From IMG/VR virus record IMGVR_UViG_3300025121_000090, positions 1 through 39,028 of that record: 39,028 nucleotides of DNA; one strand, written 5' to 3'. The position numbers and the translations under genes are program-made. The notes under the pieces are model-generated. The model worked only from the letters and a program-made list of their open reading frames with translations, made no database searches and had not been told where the DNA came from. Shown piece by piece: positions 12,910 to 20,353 of the stretch (position 1 is the stretch's first letter; each line of letters opens with the position of its first letter). Source of the DNA: a virus.

Positions 12910-12998
12910 AGTTATCTCAAATTCATATTAATCCTGCAAATCCCCGTATCATATTGCAAAGAATGTCAAAGAGAATATTTTATGGCACGAATAAAATA
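12906..12998 (+). pseudogene. ParB-domain gene remnant cut off by HNH insertion
   Basis: 30 codons. The first 15 residues, MKLSQIHINPANPRI, are the start of a phage ParB/Srx-type domain (the NPxNPR signature), of the kind usually encoded just before the small terminase in Bacteroidota phages. After RII the sequence loses all resemblance and ends within the start of the HNH gene. The rest of the ParB domain is not found downstream. I infer that the HNH gene inserted here and the remainder of the ParB gene was lost. Confidence 0.6.
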
Positions 12999-13575
12999 TA
13001 ATTGTTTGAATTGTGGAAAAAAGTTTTATTCCAATCATGGATGTAAGAGCAGATTGCCTAAATATTGTTGTCATGATTGTTATGTCAAACAATTAACCGG
13101 AACCAAACAGACAAAGGAATCAAGATCAAAACGAAGTAAAGTATTAACAGGAAAACACAGGAGTGAAGAACAAAAATTAAGAATGTCAAAAGCACAATTA
13201 AGATTGGTACAGGAAGGGAAACATCATTGGAGTAAGGGTGGAATAACGCCAATATCACAAGCAATAAGATCATCACAGAAATATAACGATTGGAGGTTAT
13301 CTGTTTTTAAAAGGGATAATTTTATATGCTGTGAATGTAGACTTTCTAAACCGCATGAATTTGAGGTACATCATAAAAAGGCATTATCAATATTAATTGA
13401 TGAGGCAAAAGAAACATTTCCAAGTTTAAAAATATTTGATGCAGCATTGATTTATAGTCCTATTTGGGATATTAATAACGGTGTTACTTTATGTAAAGAC
13501 TGTCATAAAGAAATAACTTTAAAAGAAAACCTATTTAATAAAAATAATAAGAGATGTCTCGTCCCCGTGCAATAA
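12982..13575 (+). CDS. HNH homing endonuclease with zinc knuckle and NUMOD3-like motif
   Basis: 197 residues. N-terminal zinc knuckle (CLNCGKKF then YCCHDC), a NUMOD3-like DNA-binding motif (TGKHRSEEQKLRMSKAQ), then the HNH core: FKRDNFICCECRLSK, EVHHKKALS, and NNGVTLCKDCHKE. All expected catalytic and metal residues (HH, N, CxxC pairs) appear intact, so the nuclease may be active. It begins inside the ParB remnant. Its last 7 codons overlap the start of the small terminase gene in another frame (13554-13575). Homing endonucleases of this kind spread by cutting alleles that lack them. Confidence 0.85.
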   Translation: MARIKYNCLNCGKKFYSNHGCKSRLPKYCCHDCYVKQLTGTKQTKESRSKRSKVLTGKHRSEEQKLRMSKAQLRLVQEGKHHWSKGGITPISQAIRSSQKYNDWRLSVFKRDNFICCECRLSKPHEFEVHHKKALSILIDEAKETFPSLKIFDAALIYSPIWDINNGVTLCKDCHKEITLKENLFNKNNKRCLVPVQ

Positions 13576-13934
13576 TAGACTGGAATAAGGTTGATAAATA
13601 TCTGCAAGCTCAATGTAACGGGACTGGTATTGCTGGTCTTTTAGGTATTGCGCCAATTACACTTTACAGGGCTTGTGAGGAAAAATATAAAGTCAATTTT
13701 GAAGCCTATTCCGCACAAAAGAAAGGAGAGGGCAAGGAGTTGCTTAGAGGCAAGCAGTATCAGGTCGCAATGGAGGGCGATAAGACAATGCTTGTATGGC
13801 TCGGTAAACAATATCTTGAGCAGAAGGATAAAAATGACATTACAACAAATGATCAGAACTTAAATACTTCAATTCTGATTGAACTTATTGACAGTTCAGA
13901 TAAAGTAGAACATGAAGATACAAGTAGCAAGTAA
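13554..13934 (+). CDS. terS: Terminase small subunit
   Basis: 126 residues. The N-terminal helical DNA-binding part (WNKVDKYLQAQCNGTGIAGLLGI, then APITLYRACEEKY) is an HTH as in phage small terminases. A helix with GKELLRGKQYQVAMEGDKTMLVWLGKQYL follows, the typical 'GNxxMLxWLGKQ' pattern, and then a disordered acidic tail. It binds the packaging site and recruits the large subunit. It overlaps the HNH gene upstream and terL downstream by 23 nt. Confidence 0.82.
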   Translation: MSRPRAIIDWNKVDKYLQAQCNGTGIAGLLGIAPITLYRACEEKYKVNFEAYSAQKKGEGKELLRGKQYQVAMEGDKTMLVWLGKQYLEQKDKNDITTNDQNLNTSILIELIDSSDKVEHEDTSSK

Positions 13935-15897
13935 GGTTTATAAAGGACTTATTAAGGGACTTGCTGAAAGTAAAACGATTCTTTCTCTTCAAGGTTCATC
14001 CCGATCAGGGAAAACGGTTAATATCTTAATATTTCTGATTACATATATTCTTGAACACAATAACACCCGGCTATCTATTGTCCGTAAAACATTACCGGCG
14101 CTTAAAGGATCAGTCCTGATTGACTTCAAAGAGATTCTTTTTAAGATGGATATTTGGAATGATAAACAGTTCAATAAAACAGAACTGATTTATAAATTTA
14201 ATAATGGCTCTTGGGTCGAGTTCTTTTCAACTGATGATGAACAGAAGATCAGAGGTCGTAAACGTGGAATCTTATTTGCCAATGAAGCGAATGAATTAAG
14301 TTACCTGGAATGGCAGCAGCTTATAATGAGAACCACACTCTTTGCTGTTTTGGATTACAACCCTTCATTTTCAGAAGATCATTGGATTGAATCAGTAAAT
14401 AAAGACCCGGACTGTTATCATTTTATTTCAACCTATAATGATAATCCATTTCTGGAGCAGAAAATTATTGATGATATTGAGAAGTTACAAGGTAAGAATA
14501 AATCTCTTTGGACTGTTTACGGATTAGGACTCCGGGCTGTTATCGAAGGGCGGATTTTTGATGATTATGAGATTGTGGAAGGAATACCGGAACATATCCG
14601 CAAGCGATGGGTAGGTATGGACTTCGGTTACACAAATGATCCTACTGCAATTTTGAACGTGGCAATAGATGGTGAGGATTTATATATGGATGAAATTTGT
14701 TACCGAACTAAAATGTTGACAAATGATATTATTAAAGTCTTAAAATCAGAATGTCAAAATAAAAAGATTATTTCTGAAAGTGCAGACCCCAGACTAATAG
14801 ATGAGATACATAATGCAGGGTTAAATATCCATGCGGTTGAAAAGTTTCAGGGATCAATCAATGCCGGGCTGGCAAAGATGAAAGAGTATAATCTCAAAAT
14901 CACCAAGAGGTCGACTAATATTAAGAAGGAAATAGATAATTACGTTTATGATCAGGATAAGGAAGGTAGATATCTTAACCAGCCAGTTGATGAGTTTAAT
15001 CACTGTTTTGTTTCAGATACTAAAATAATTACGAAAGAAGGAATAAAAAATATTTGTGATATAAAAACATCTGATGATGTTTTAACTTCGGAAGGATTTA
15101 GTCGGGTTATAAAATTATATCATAATGGATTAAAACAAGTTAATAACTATTCGATACAATTCGATATGTTTTCATTATCTTTGCATTGTACAGAAGATCA
15201 TTTAATTAAAACAACGCAAGGATGGGAACAGATTTCACAATTAGAATCGGGGATGCAGGTATTCCTGAGCAAACATTTAATGGGAAAACATACAGACTTT
15301 ATCCAAGAGAACGATACTTTTCAAGAGGAACAAAACGGATGCATGTCGCAGTCTGGGAATTTTATAATGGCAAAGTTCCTAAGGGGTTTACTGTTCATCA
15401 TAAAAACGAAAATACATGGGATAATCAACCCGAAAATATTGAAATTAAAGAAAAGCATCAGCATTTGTCAGAACATGGGAAGTCGCGGTTTTCGCGAGAC
15501 AAAGAATGGTTTGATAAATTTCATAATGCGGGTATTGAAAAAGCAAAAGAATGGCATGGTTCAAAAGAAGGAAGAGAATGGCACTCAGAACATAGTAAAG
15601 AAGGATGGAAGGATAAAGGACAAAAAACGCTTATCTGTCAATTTTGCGGAAGAGAATATCAAACAAGACATTCAGGAATATCAAAATACTGTCATCCAAA
15701 CTGTAAAGCAAAAGCATTGCGTAAAAGGCGAAAAGATGCAGGTATTCGATATCCACGTCGAAGGAGTGCATGAATATTTCGCAAATGGCATATTAGTACA
15801 TAACAGTATTGACGCAGGGCGTTATGTGATTCTAGAAGAGGTTATCGGACATAATCGTAAAAAAACAAACCTTTCAAGCCTGTTAGGAAAAATTTAA
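13912..15897 (+). CDS. terL: Terminase large subunit with intein
   Basis: 661 residues including a 267-residue intein, leaving a 394-residue mature protein. ATPase: Walker A GSSRSGKT (28-35) and Walker B-like LFANEAN (121-127). RNase H-like nuclease: GMDFGYTNDPT (D237), ADPR (D292), and the third Asp in SIDAGRY after the intein. The protein cuts and pumps phage DNA into the prohead through the portal encoded next. The intein sits between FNH and SIDAGRY, within the conserved nuclease motif, so packaging enzyme activity should depend on splicing. The start at 13912 overlaps terS. Confidence 0.9.
   Translation: MKIQVASKVYKGLIKGLAESKTILSLQGSSRSGKTVNILIFLITYILEHNNTRLSIVRKTLPALKGSVLIDFKEILFKMDIWNDKQFNKTELIYKFNNGSWVEFFSTDDEQKIRGRKRGILFANEANELSYLEWQQLIMRTTLFAVLDYNPSFSEDHWIESVNKDPDCYHFISTYNDNPFLEQKIIDDIEKLQGKNKSLWTVYGLGLRAVIEGRIFDDYEIVEGIPEHIRKRWVGMDFGYTNDPTAILNVAIDGEDLYMDEICYRTKMLTNDIIKVLKSECQNKKIISESADPRLIDEIHNAGLNIHAVEKFQGSINAGLAKMKEYNLKITKRSTNIKKEIDNYVYDQDKEGRYLNQPVDEFNHCFVSDTKIITKEGIKNICDIKTSDDVLTSEGFSRVIKLYHNGLKQVNNYSIQFDMFSLSLHCTEDHLIKTTQGWEQISQLESGMQVFLSKHLMGKHTDFIQENDTFQEEQNGCMSQSGNFIMAKFLRGLLFIIKTKIHGIINPKILKLKKSISICQNMGSRGFRETKNGLINFIMRVLKKQKNGMVQKKEENGTQNIVKKDGRIKDKKRLSVNFAEENIKQDIQEYQNTVIQTVKQKHCVKGEKMQVFDIHVEGVHEYFANGILVHNSIDAGRYVILEEVIGHNRKKTNLSSLLGKI
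15004..15804 (+). mobile_element. Intein in terL (Cys1 ... His-Asn, Ser+1)
   Basis: 267 codons, terL residues 365-631. Block A: CFVSDTKIIT, with Cys1. Block B: TEDHLIKT (TxxH, 427-430). Block F: VFDIHVEGVHEYFANGI. Block G: LVHN followed by Ser. All residues for class 1 splicing are present. The region between blocks B and F shows no endonuclease in the terL frame. It is Lys/Gln/Asn-rich and looks like a non-native translation, because the same DNA encodes an HNH protein in another frame. Confidence 0.88.
15222..15773 (+). CDS. HNH endonuclease nested in the intein in an alternative frame
   Basis: 183 residues in frame 3, whereas terL is in frame 1. It is a complete HNH protein of a family often free-standing in Bacteroidota phages: GKTYRLYPRERYFSRGTKRM, then HVAVWEFYNGKVPKGFTVHH (the first His pair), N(x)DNQPENIE, a WHGSKEGREWHSEHSKEGW linker, and a C-terminal zinc knuckle (CQFC then YCHPNC). 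It probably begins at the ATG at 15222 (AAGG lies just upstream) and its last codons overlap intein block F. It is presumably made by internal initiation and would act as the homing nuclease for the intein. Confidence 0.8.
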   Translation: MGTDFTIRIGDAGIPEQTFNGKTYRLYPRERYFSRGTKRMHVAVWEFYNGKVPKGFTVHHKNENTWDNQPENIEIKEKHQHLSEHGKSRFSRDKEWFDKFHNAGIEKAKEWHGSKEGREWHSEHSKEGWKDKGQKTLICQFCGREYQTRHSGISKYCHPNCKAKALRKRRKDAGIRYPRRRSA

Positions 15898-15917
15898 ATA
15901 ACTTTACACAAAAAGAT

Positions 15918-17372
15918 ATGGCAGCACTTGACGTAATTAAATCACAGGACTTTAAAGCGATTGATAAGCTATTCACCCGCCAGGTTGATACCGGGGTTCA
16001 GGCAGATGCTATTAAACAGTACAATGTCGATACTCATGATGTCTTTGATAAGGCTATCCGGCCAATGCGTAAGATCAAAATTGATTCAGGCACAAAAGAC
16101 TCTGCAGGTAATGTTAACTGGACCGATAAGTGGATAGATGTTGTGAGAGTCGGCATTCCCTGGCAGAACATAATCACAGAACGCCGGGTCGGGTTCACAC
16201 TTTCGCATCCTGTTAAAACAAATGTAATATGGGATACTGAAAGCGAAAAAGAAAAACAGCTTGTTAAGTTGGTAGAGAGGATCCAGAACGACAATAAAAT
16301 GGATTACAAGAATAAAGAGATCCTGCGCCGGAAGTTGTCTGAGCTGGAAGTCGCTGTTATTTGGTATTATGTTGAAACGAATGATCCAAAATACAAGTTT
16401 ACACTAAACAGCAAGATTGTCTCCCCGGAACTTGGTGACACTCTTTACCCACTGTTTGACAGTAACGGAACGATGATATCATTTCGCAGGGATTATAAGT
16501 TATCCGAGAACGGCAAAGATATTGAGCATTCGGATATTTACACTGCTGAATTTACTTACAAGTACATCAAAAAAGATGGCCAGTGGACACTTGATCCTGA
16601 TGCAATTGGCAAATCAGTGGAGACAGGCGACTATATCCCCGCTAATCCGGTCCCGAATCCCGCAAAGAAGATTCTAGTTGAATACTACAATCAGAAAAAA
16701 CCGGTATGGCATAACGTGCAGTCAATGATTGACCGTCACGAAACATTGACTTCGAATCACGGCGGGATGAACGATAAGTTCGGGGCGCCTATCTTCACCG
16801 TGGCCGGTGAAATCCAGGGCGAGATAATTGACAACGCTCAGGGGTCAGTTATGCAACTCGAGAACGGGGCAACGGCCGGTTACGCTAATTTAGCCTCAGA
16901 GCCGCAGTCGATAAGCCTGGAGCAGACGAATCTTGAAAAGTTCATTCATGCAATGTCGCAGACTCCGAACATATCATTTGACCAAATGATGACAATAGGC
17001 CAGATGTCAGGATTTGCAGCAGAAATGATTTTCTCAGATCCGCATATGGCAGTTCGCATGGAAGAGGAAACGTTCGGGATAGGACTTCAAAGGCGGTTAA
17101 ATATCATCAAGGCGGCCATAGGAGCTCTAATCGACACTTCGCTGGCAAGTGAATGCAGGACAGTTCAATTGAAGCCTGAGGTTACACCTTACCTTCCAAT
17201 GAACACAACGGAAATTATTGATAATTTATCGGTAGCTGTCACAGGAGGGATAATGTCAAAAGAAACAGCAATAGAAAAGAATCCTTTGGTTAAAGATTCA
17301 AAAGTAGAGATGGAGCGTATGAAAGCAGATGCCACGGCGGAGCTTTCCGGGTCAGAAAATGATAATTTGTAA
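15918..17372 (+). CDS. Phage portal protein
   Basis: 484 residues, right size for a siphovirus portal (SPP1/HK97-type fold). Features seen: a long N-terminal region followed by the segment DVVRVGIPWQNIITERRVGF, the central stretch GEIIDNAQGSVMQLENGATA, and the portal-typical end of core with LEKFIHAMSQTPNISFDQM. The C-terminus is acidic (DATAELSGSENDN). It forms the dodecameric ring through which DNA enters. It directly follows terL with a 20-nt spacer. Confidence 0.8.
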   Translation: MAALDVIKSQDFKAIDKLFTRQVDTGVQADAIKQYNVDTHDVFDKAIRPMRKIKIDSGTKDSAGNVNWTDKWIDVVRVGIPWQNIITERRVGFTLSHPVKTNVIWDTESEKEKQLVKLVERIQNDNKMDYKNKEILRRKLSELEVAVIWYYVETNDPKYKFTLNSKIVSPELGDTLYPLFDSNGTMISFRRDYKLSENGKDIEHSDIYTAEFTYKYIKKDGQWTLDPDAIGKSVETGDYIPANPVPNPAKKILVEYYNQKKPVWHNVQSMIDRHETLTSNHGGMNDKFGAPIFTVAGEIQGEIIDNAQGSVMQLENGATAGYANLASEPQSISLEQTNLEKFIHAMSQTPNISFDQMMTIGQMSGFAAEMIFSDPHMAVRMEEETFGIGLQRRLNIIKAAIGALIDTSLASECRTVQLKPEVTPYLPMNTTEIIDNLSVAVTGGIMSKETAIEKNPLVKDSKVEMERMKADATAELSGSENDNL

Positions 17373-17434
17373 TTAATTGATATTATTAAACTTAGTCAAA
17401 AACCTCCAGCCTATCGGAGACAAGCTAAAAACCT

Positions 17435-18415
17435 ATGGCAGAAGTACTTTTTTTAACTATTGAAAATGGAGATACTTGCAGTTTTTATCGCTCAGCAGGA
17501 GTCTTAAAAGACCTTCGCAGGAAAACAAAACACAACATTACACTGGTACAGATGAACCAGGCCCCGATGAACTGGTCATTCTTGACTCAGTTCGATCTCA
17601 TTTACCATCAGAGGGCATTTTCAAAGGAGTCGCTTAATGTTTGCGGTTATGCTAAACAGTGCGGTGTAAAAATCTGGTTGGACTATGATGATAACCTTTT
17701 TGCTCTTAATCCTGAGAATCCGACTTATGCACTTTATAACAACCCTGAGACTCAGGGTAATATAAAAGCAATGCTGCAGCTGGCAGATGTTGTAAGTGTG
17801 CCAACGGAATACCTCAGGCAGGCATACAGCGATTTTAACAAGAATATTCATATTGTCCCGAACGCTTTAAATGACTTGCTATTCAAACGTCCCGAATTAC
17901 CAAAGCGGACAAATCATATTGTCTGGCGTGGTCCTGAGGCGCATATCTTTGACCTGATGTCATTCAGCAAGCAGATTAATGAAGCTACTAAAGAGTTCCC
18001 GGAATGGAGATTCATGTTTTGCGGGTTTTCGCCCTGGTTCCTGACTGAAACAGATAACAAAGGACACGTCCCGTCATTGGATATTGCCATGTACATGAAA
18101 ACTCTCTTTGATATGGCCCCGTCCTGTCTTCATGTTCCACTTCATGACAATCTATTTAACAGGGCAAAAAGCAATATCGCATATATTGAGGCGACTTACT
18201 TCGGGGCCGTGTGTGTTGCTCCTGCATGGTGGAACGCTCCCGGATCATTGCCTTATACTGACGGCCCTTCTTATTACGAAGCGATCAGGTCAGTTCTTTC
18301 AGGCGAAGCAGATAAAACTAAATTGACAAAAGAGGCGTGGGAGTATGTTTGCGATTGCTTGCTTTTATCGAAGGTGAATGATTTGAGAGTTGATATAATA
18401 AATTCTTTGCTTTAG
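17435..18415 (+). CDS. Glycosyltransferase, GT4-like
   Basis: 326 residues. N-terminal Rossmann-like half (VLFLTIENGDTCSFYRSAGVL, DLIYHQRAF) with IWLDYDDNLF, then SVPTEYLRQAYSD and IHIVPNALND, the pattern of GT4/GT-B enzymes at the acceptor/donor boundary. A C-terminal nucleotide-sugar half includes AYIEATYFGAVCVAP. Predicted soluble, using an NDP-sugar. It opens the sugar island and is separated from the portal gene by a 62-nt spacer with no obvious terminator. Confidence 0.72.
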   Translation: MAEVLFLTIENGDTCSFYRSAGVLKDLRRKTKHNITLVQMNQAPMNWSFLTQFDLIYHQRAFSKESLNVCGYAKQCGVKIWLDYDDNLFALNPENPTYALYNNPETQGNIKAMLQLADVVSVPTEYLRQAYSDFNKNIHIVPNALNDLLFKRPELPKRTNHIVWRGPEAHIFDLMSFSKQINEATKEFPEWRFMFCGFSPWFLTETDNKGHVPSLDIAMYMKTLFDMAPSCLHVPLHDNLFNRAKSNIAYIEATYFGAVCVAPAWWNAPGSLPYTDGPSYYEAIRSVLSGEADKTKLTKEAWEYVCDCLLLSKVNDLRVDIINSLL

Positions 18416-18564
18416 TTGTTTATTCAAAAAAATGTGTAAATTTGTTACGGCTATTAACTACACTATGCAATCAAAAACAGTAACAGCCCCAAAAACAAAA
18501 GCAATTATCCCCTCGGGTGTAGTTGATAGCCCTTTTGTTTGCGGGGCTTTTAATAACTGACAAG
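18416..18564 (+). promoter_or_regulatory. Structured leader with interleaved stems and 31-codon frame (copy 2, clearest)
   Basis: TTG (18416-18418), 18 nt, TAAATTTG (18437-18444). Stem A pairs GGCTATTAACTACAC (18449-18463) with GTGTAGTTGATAGCC (18517-18531): 15 bp, one G-U. Stem B pairs AGCCCC (18485-18490) with GGGGCT (18543-18548), and AAACAAAAG (18493-18501) with CTTTTGTTT (18532-18540): 15 bp around a 2x2 internal loop. The strands A' and B' abut with no gap, which would allow coaxial stacking in a pseudoknot. The ATG at 18465 follows strand A by 1 nt. Its frame ends at 18560, 4 nt before the next gene. Confidence 0.7.
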
Positions 18565-18759
18565 ATGGAAGAAGTAATTAAAATTTTGGGCGTAATTGCT
18601 TTAATAATTGGAATTGGACTTCTTTTGGCATTTCCAGTAATGTGGCTTTGGAATTGGCTTATGCCAACAATATTTGGATTAATGAAACTAACTTTTTGGC
18701 AGAGTTTAGGAATTAATCTTTTATGTGGATTTTTATTTAGGTCAACTAATTGGAAATAG
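18565..18759 (+). CDS. Small membrane protein, 64 aa
   Basis: 64 residues from the ATG at 18565, with a long hydrophobic stretch (ILGVIALIIGIGLLLAFPVM) and a second hydrophobic, Trp-rich segment (LWNWLMPTIFGLMKL), so probably two membrane helices. It sits right after the leader of copy 2 and is followed directly by a GT2 gene. Possibly a membrane anchor for the sugar enzymes or an unrelated cargo gene. Confidence 0.55.
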   Translation: MEEVIKILGVIALIIGIGLLLAFPVMWLWNWLMPTIFGLMKLTFWQSLGINLLCGFLFRSTNWK

Positions 18760-18760
18760 T

Positions 18761-19348
18761 ATGAAGTTTAGCGTGATTATGGCATCCCTGCTTTCCGACT
18801 ACCCGGGATCAGCGACCGGCAAAGATAAAAAACTCATCCGGGCTGTGGAATCAGTTTTAAAGCAGTCATACGAAAACTTTGAGTTAATCATAGTGGCTGA
18901 TGGATGCCCTTTAACTGAATTTGTAGTTAAGCACAATTTCACCGATAAGCGGATTAATCTTTTAAGAGTCGAACGTAAAGAGCTATGGTCGAATACACCC
19001 CGGAACGCCGGTATTGAGGCCGCAAAAGGTAAGTATATTATCTATATTGACAATGACGATAAGTATGGCCCGGATCATTTACGGAAAATCAATGATCAGA
19101 TGGATAATACTGAGAACTGGCTGTATTTTAACGACTTCAGATGGTCAGGCACTGAGTTCATTGAGCGGCAAATTGACGTTTCTTTGTACGGTCATTGCGG
19201 AACCTCGAATATCTGCCATGCTTCACGCCTTAAGTTGAAATGGGAAAAGGCCGGATATGGTCACGATTATCAGTTCATCCAGCAACTACGGAAGTTTGAA
19301 GGTAAGAAGATTGAAACACCGGAATATTTTGTTTGTCATGAAGTGTAA
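18761..19348 (+). CDS. GT2-family glycosyltransferase
   Basis: 195 residues from the ATG at 18761, 1 nt after the previous stop. GT-A fold landmarks: VIMASLLSDYPGS, AVESVLKQSYENFELIIVAD, TPRNAGIEAAKGKYIIYIDNDD, with the DxD-type metal motif in IDNDD. The end is shorter than usual for GT2 (no C-terminal membrane part), so this is a soluble transferase that uses a nucleotide sugar. Ends overlapping the next gene by 11 nt. Confidence 0.75.
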   Translation: MKFSVIMASLLSDYPGSATGKDKKLIRAVESVLKQSYENFELIIVADGCPLTEFVVKHNFTDKRINLLRVERKELWSNTPRNAGIEAAKGKYIIYIDNDDKYGPDHLRKINDQMDNTENWLYFNDFRWSGTEFIERQIDVSLYGHCGTSNICHASRLKLKWEKAGYGHDYQFIQQLRKFEGKKIETPEYFVCHEV

Positions 19349-19970
19349 GGCATTTATCATTGTGTACAATCGCTTGCAACTGCCCGTAAAAATTGCGGAT
19401 TGGCTTTGGGAGATAAATGTTGATCCTATTTTTGTCGATAACAATTCTGATTACCCGCCATTATTAGAATACTACAAAACAACTCCTTATCAGATTATCC
19501 GCATGCCTCAGAATTACGGTTACAAGGTAGTCTGGGAACAGAACCTTTTGGAGAAGCTCGGAATAACAGGTAATTACATTGTCACCGATCCTGACTTGGA
19601 CTTAACAGGCATTCCGGATGACTTTCTGAGTGTTTTGGAGGAAGGATTAAATCGTTACCCTCAATTTGATAAATGCGGGTTTTCACTTGAAATAAAAGAC
19701 CTTCCAAAAACACCTTTTTGTCCTCTTGACTGGGAAATACAATTCTGGCAGAATCCACTTGATGGCAGGTATTATGACGCACCTGTCGATACCACGTTTG
19801 CATTATACAAAGTACCTTTTCATTCAACTAAAGGGATAAGGACTAACAGGCCATATACCTGTCGCCATATGCCGTGGTATTACTTTAAATTTGAAGATAT
19901 GCCAGCGGATGAGCAGTATTACTTCAAAACTTGTCGGGAATCACATAGTATGGGAGGAATATTCAGATGA
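19338..19970 (+). CDS. Glycosyltransferase-like protein
   Basis: 210 residues from the ATG at 19338, which overlaps the GT2 stop by 11 nt. An upstream ATG at 19257 lies deep in the GT2 gene and is less likely. N-terminal alpha/beta pattern typical of GT-A enzymes (AFIIVYNRLQLPVKIADWL, PIFVDNNSDYPPLLEYY, NYIVTDPDLDLTGI). The DPDLD cluster could be the metal-binding DxD. The substrate cannot be told. Confidence 0.6.
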   Translation: MKCKAFIIVYNRLQLPVKIADWLWEINVDPIFVDNNSDYPPLLEYYKTTPYQIIRMPQNYGYKVVWEQNLLEKLGITGNYIVTDPDLDLTGIPDDFLSVLEEGLNRYPQFDKCGFSLEIKDLPKTPFCPLDWEIQFWQNPLDGRYYDAPVDTTFALYKVPFHSTKGIRTNRPYTCRHMPWYYFKFEDMPADEQYYFKTCRESHSMGGIFR

Positions 19971-20353
19971 AAATACAGGAATTAAGAATCGGGAATATAG
20001 TAGAGCTTCTAATTGCAGGAGGGGGAAAGTTCCCTAATGAGATAAGGCCTATAAAAGCCAGTGAATTTTATGCGCTTTCTGAACATCCAGGTTGGGCAAT
20101 TCCTGTCCCATTAACCGAGTTGTGGTTAGAAAAATTCGGATTTAAAAGCATTGGACTTAATGGTCAGGTATTTGAACATAAAGAGGGCATAGGGTGGGAG
20201 GGGGATGACAGATTTGTAATAGAAACGGATTGCAAACTCTTTTACCCTAAGTTTAATTTTGATGATTGTTGCTGGACTGAATTTAAATATGTCCATCAGC
20301 TTCAGAACCTTTACTTTGCTTTAACCGGAAACGAATTAGAAATGGAATCATGA
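19967..20353 (+). CDS. Accessory protein, paralogue of 9109-9501
   Basis: 128 residues, sharing ELRIGNIV, a central VPLTEL and YVHQLQNLYFALTGNELE with the 9109 protein. It lies inside the sugar island between two glycosyltransferases, with ATGA overlaps on both sides, so it travels with the island. The family's function is unknown. It may not be a sugar enzyme at all. Confidence 0.6.
   Translation: MKIQELRIGNIVELLIAGGGKFPNEIRPIKASEFYALSEHPGWAIPVPLTELWLEKFGFKSIGLNGQVFEHKEGIGWEGDDRFVIETDCKLFYPKFNFDDCCWTEFKYVHQLQNLYFALTGNELEMES

Noticed and set aside
17373-17434. Promoter or terminator in the spacer between portal and first glycosyltransferase.
   Set aside because: No TAnnTTTG box and only a short CTCC/GGAG stem without a T run. 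The island probably relies on read-through and on the leader at 18416.
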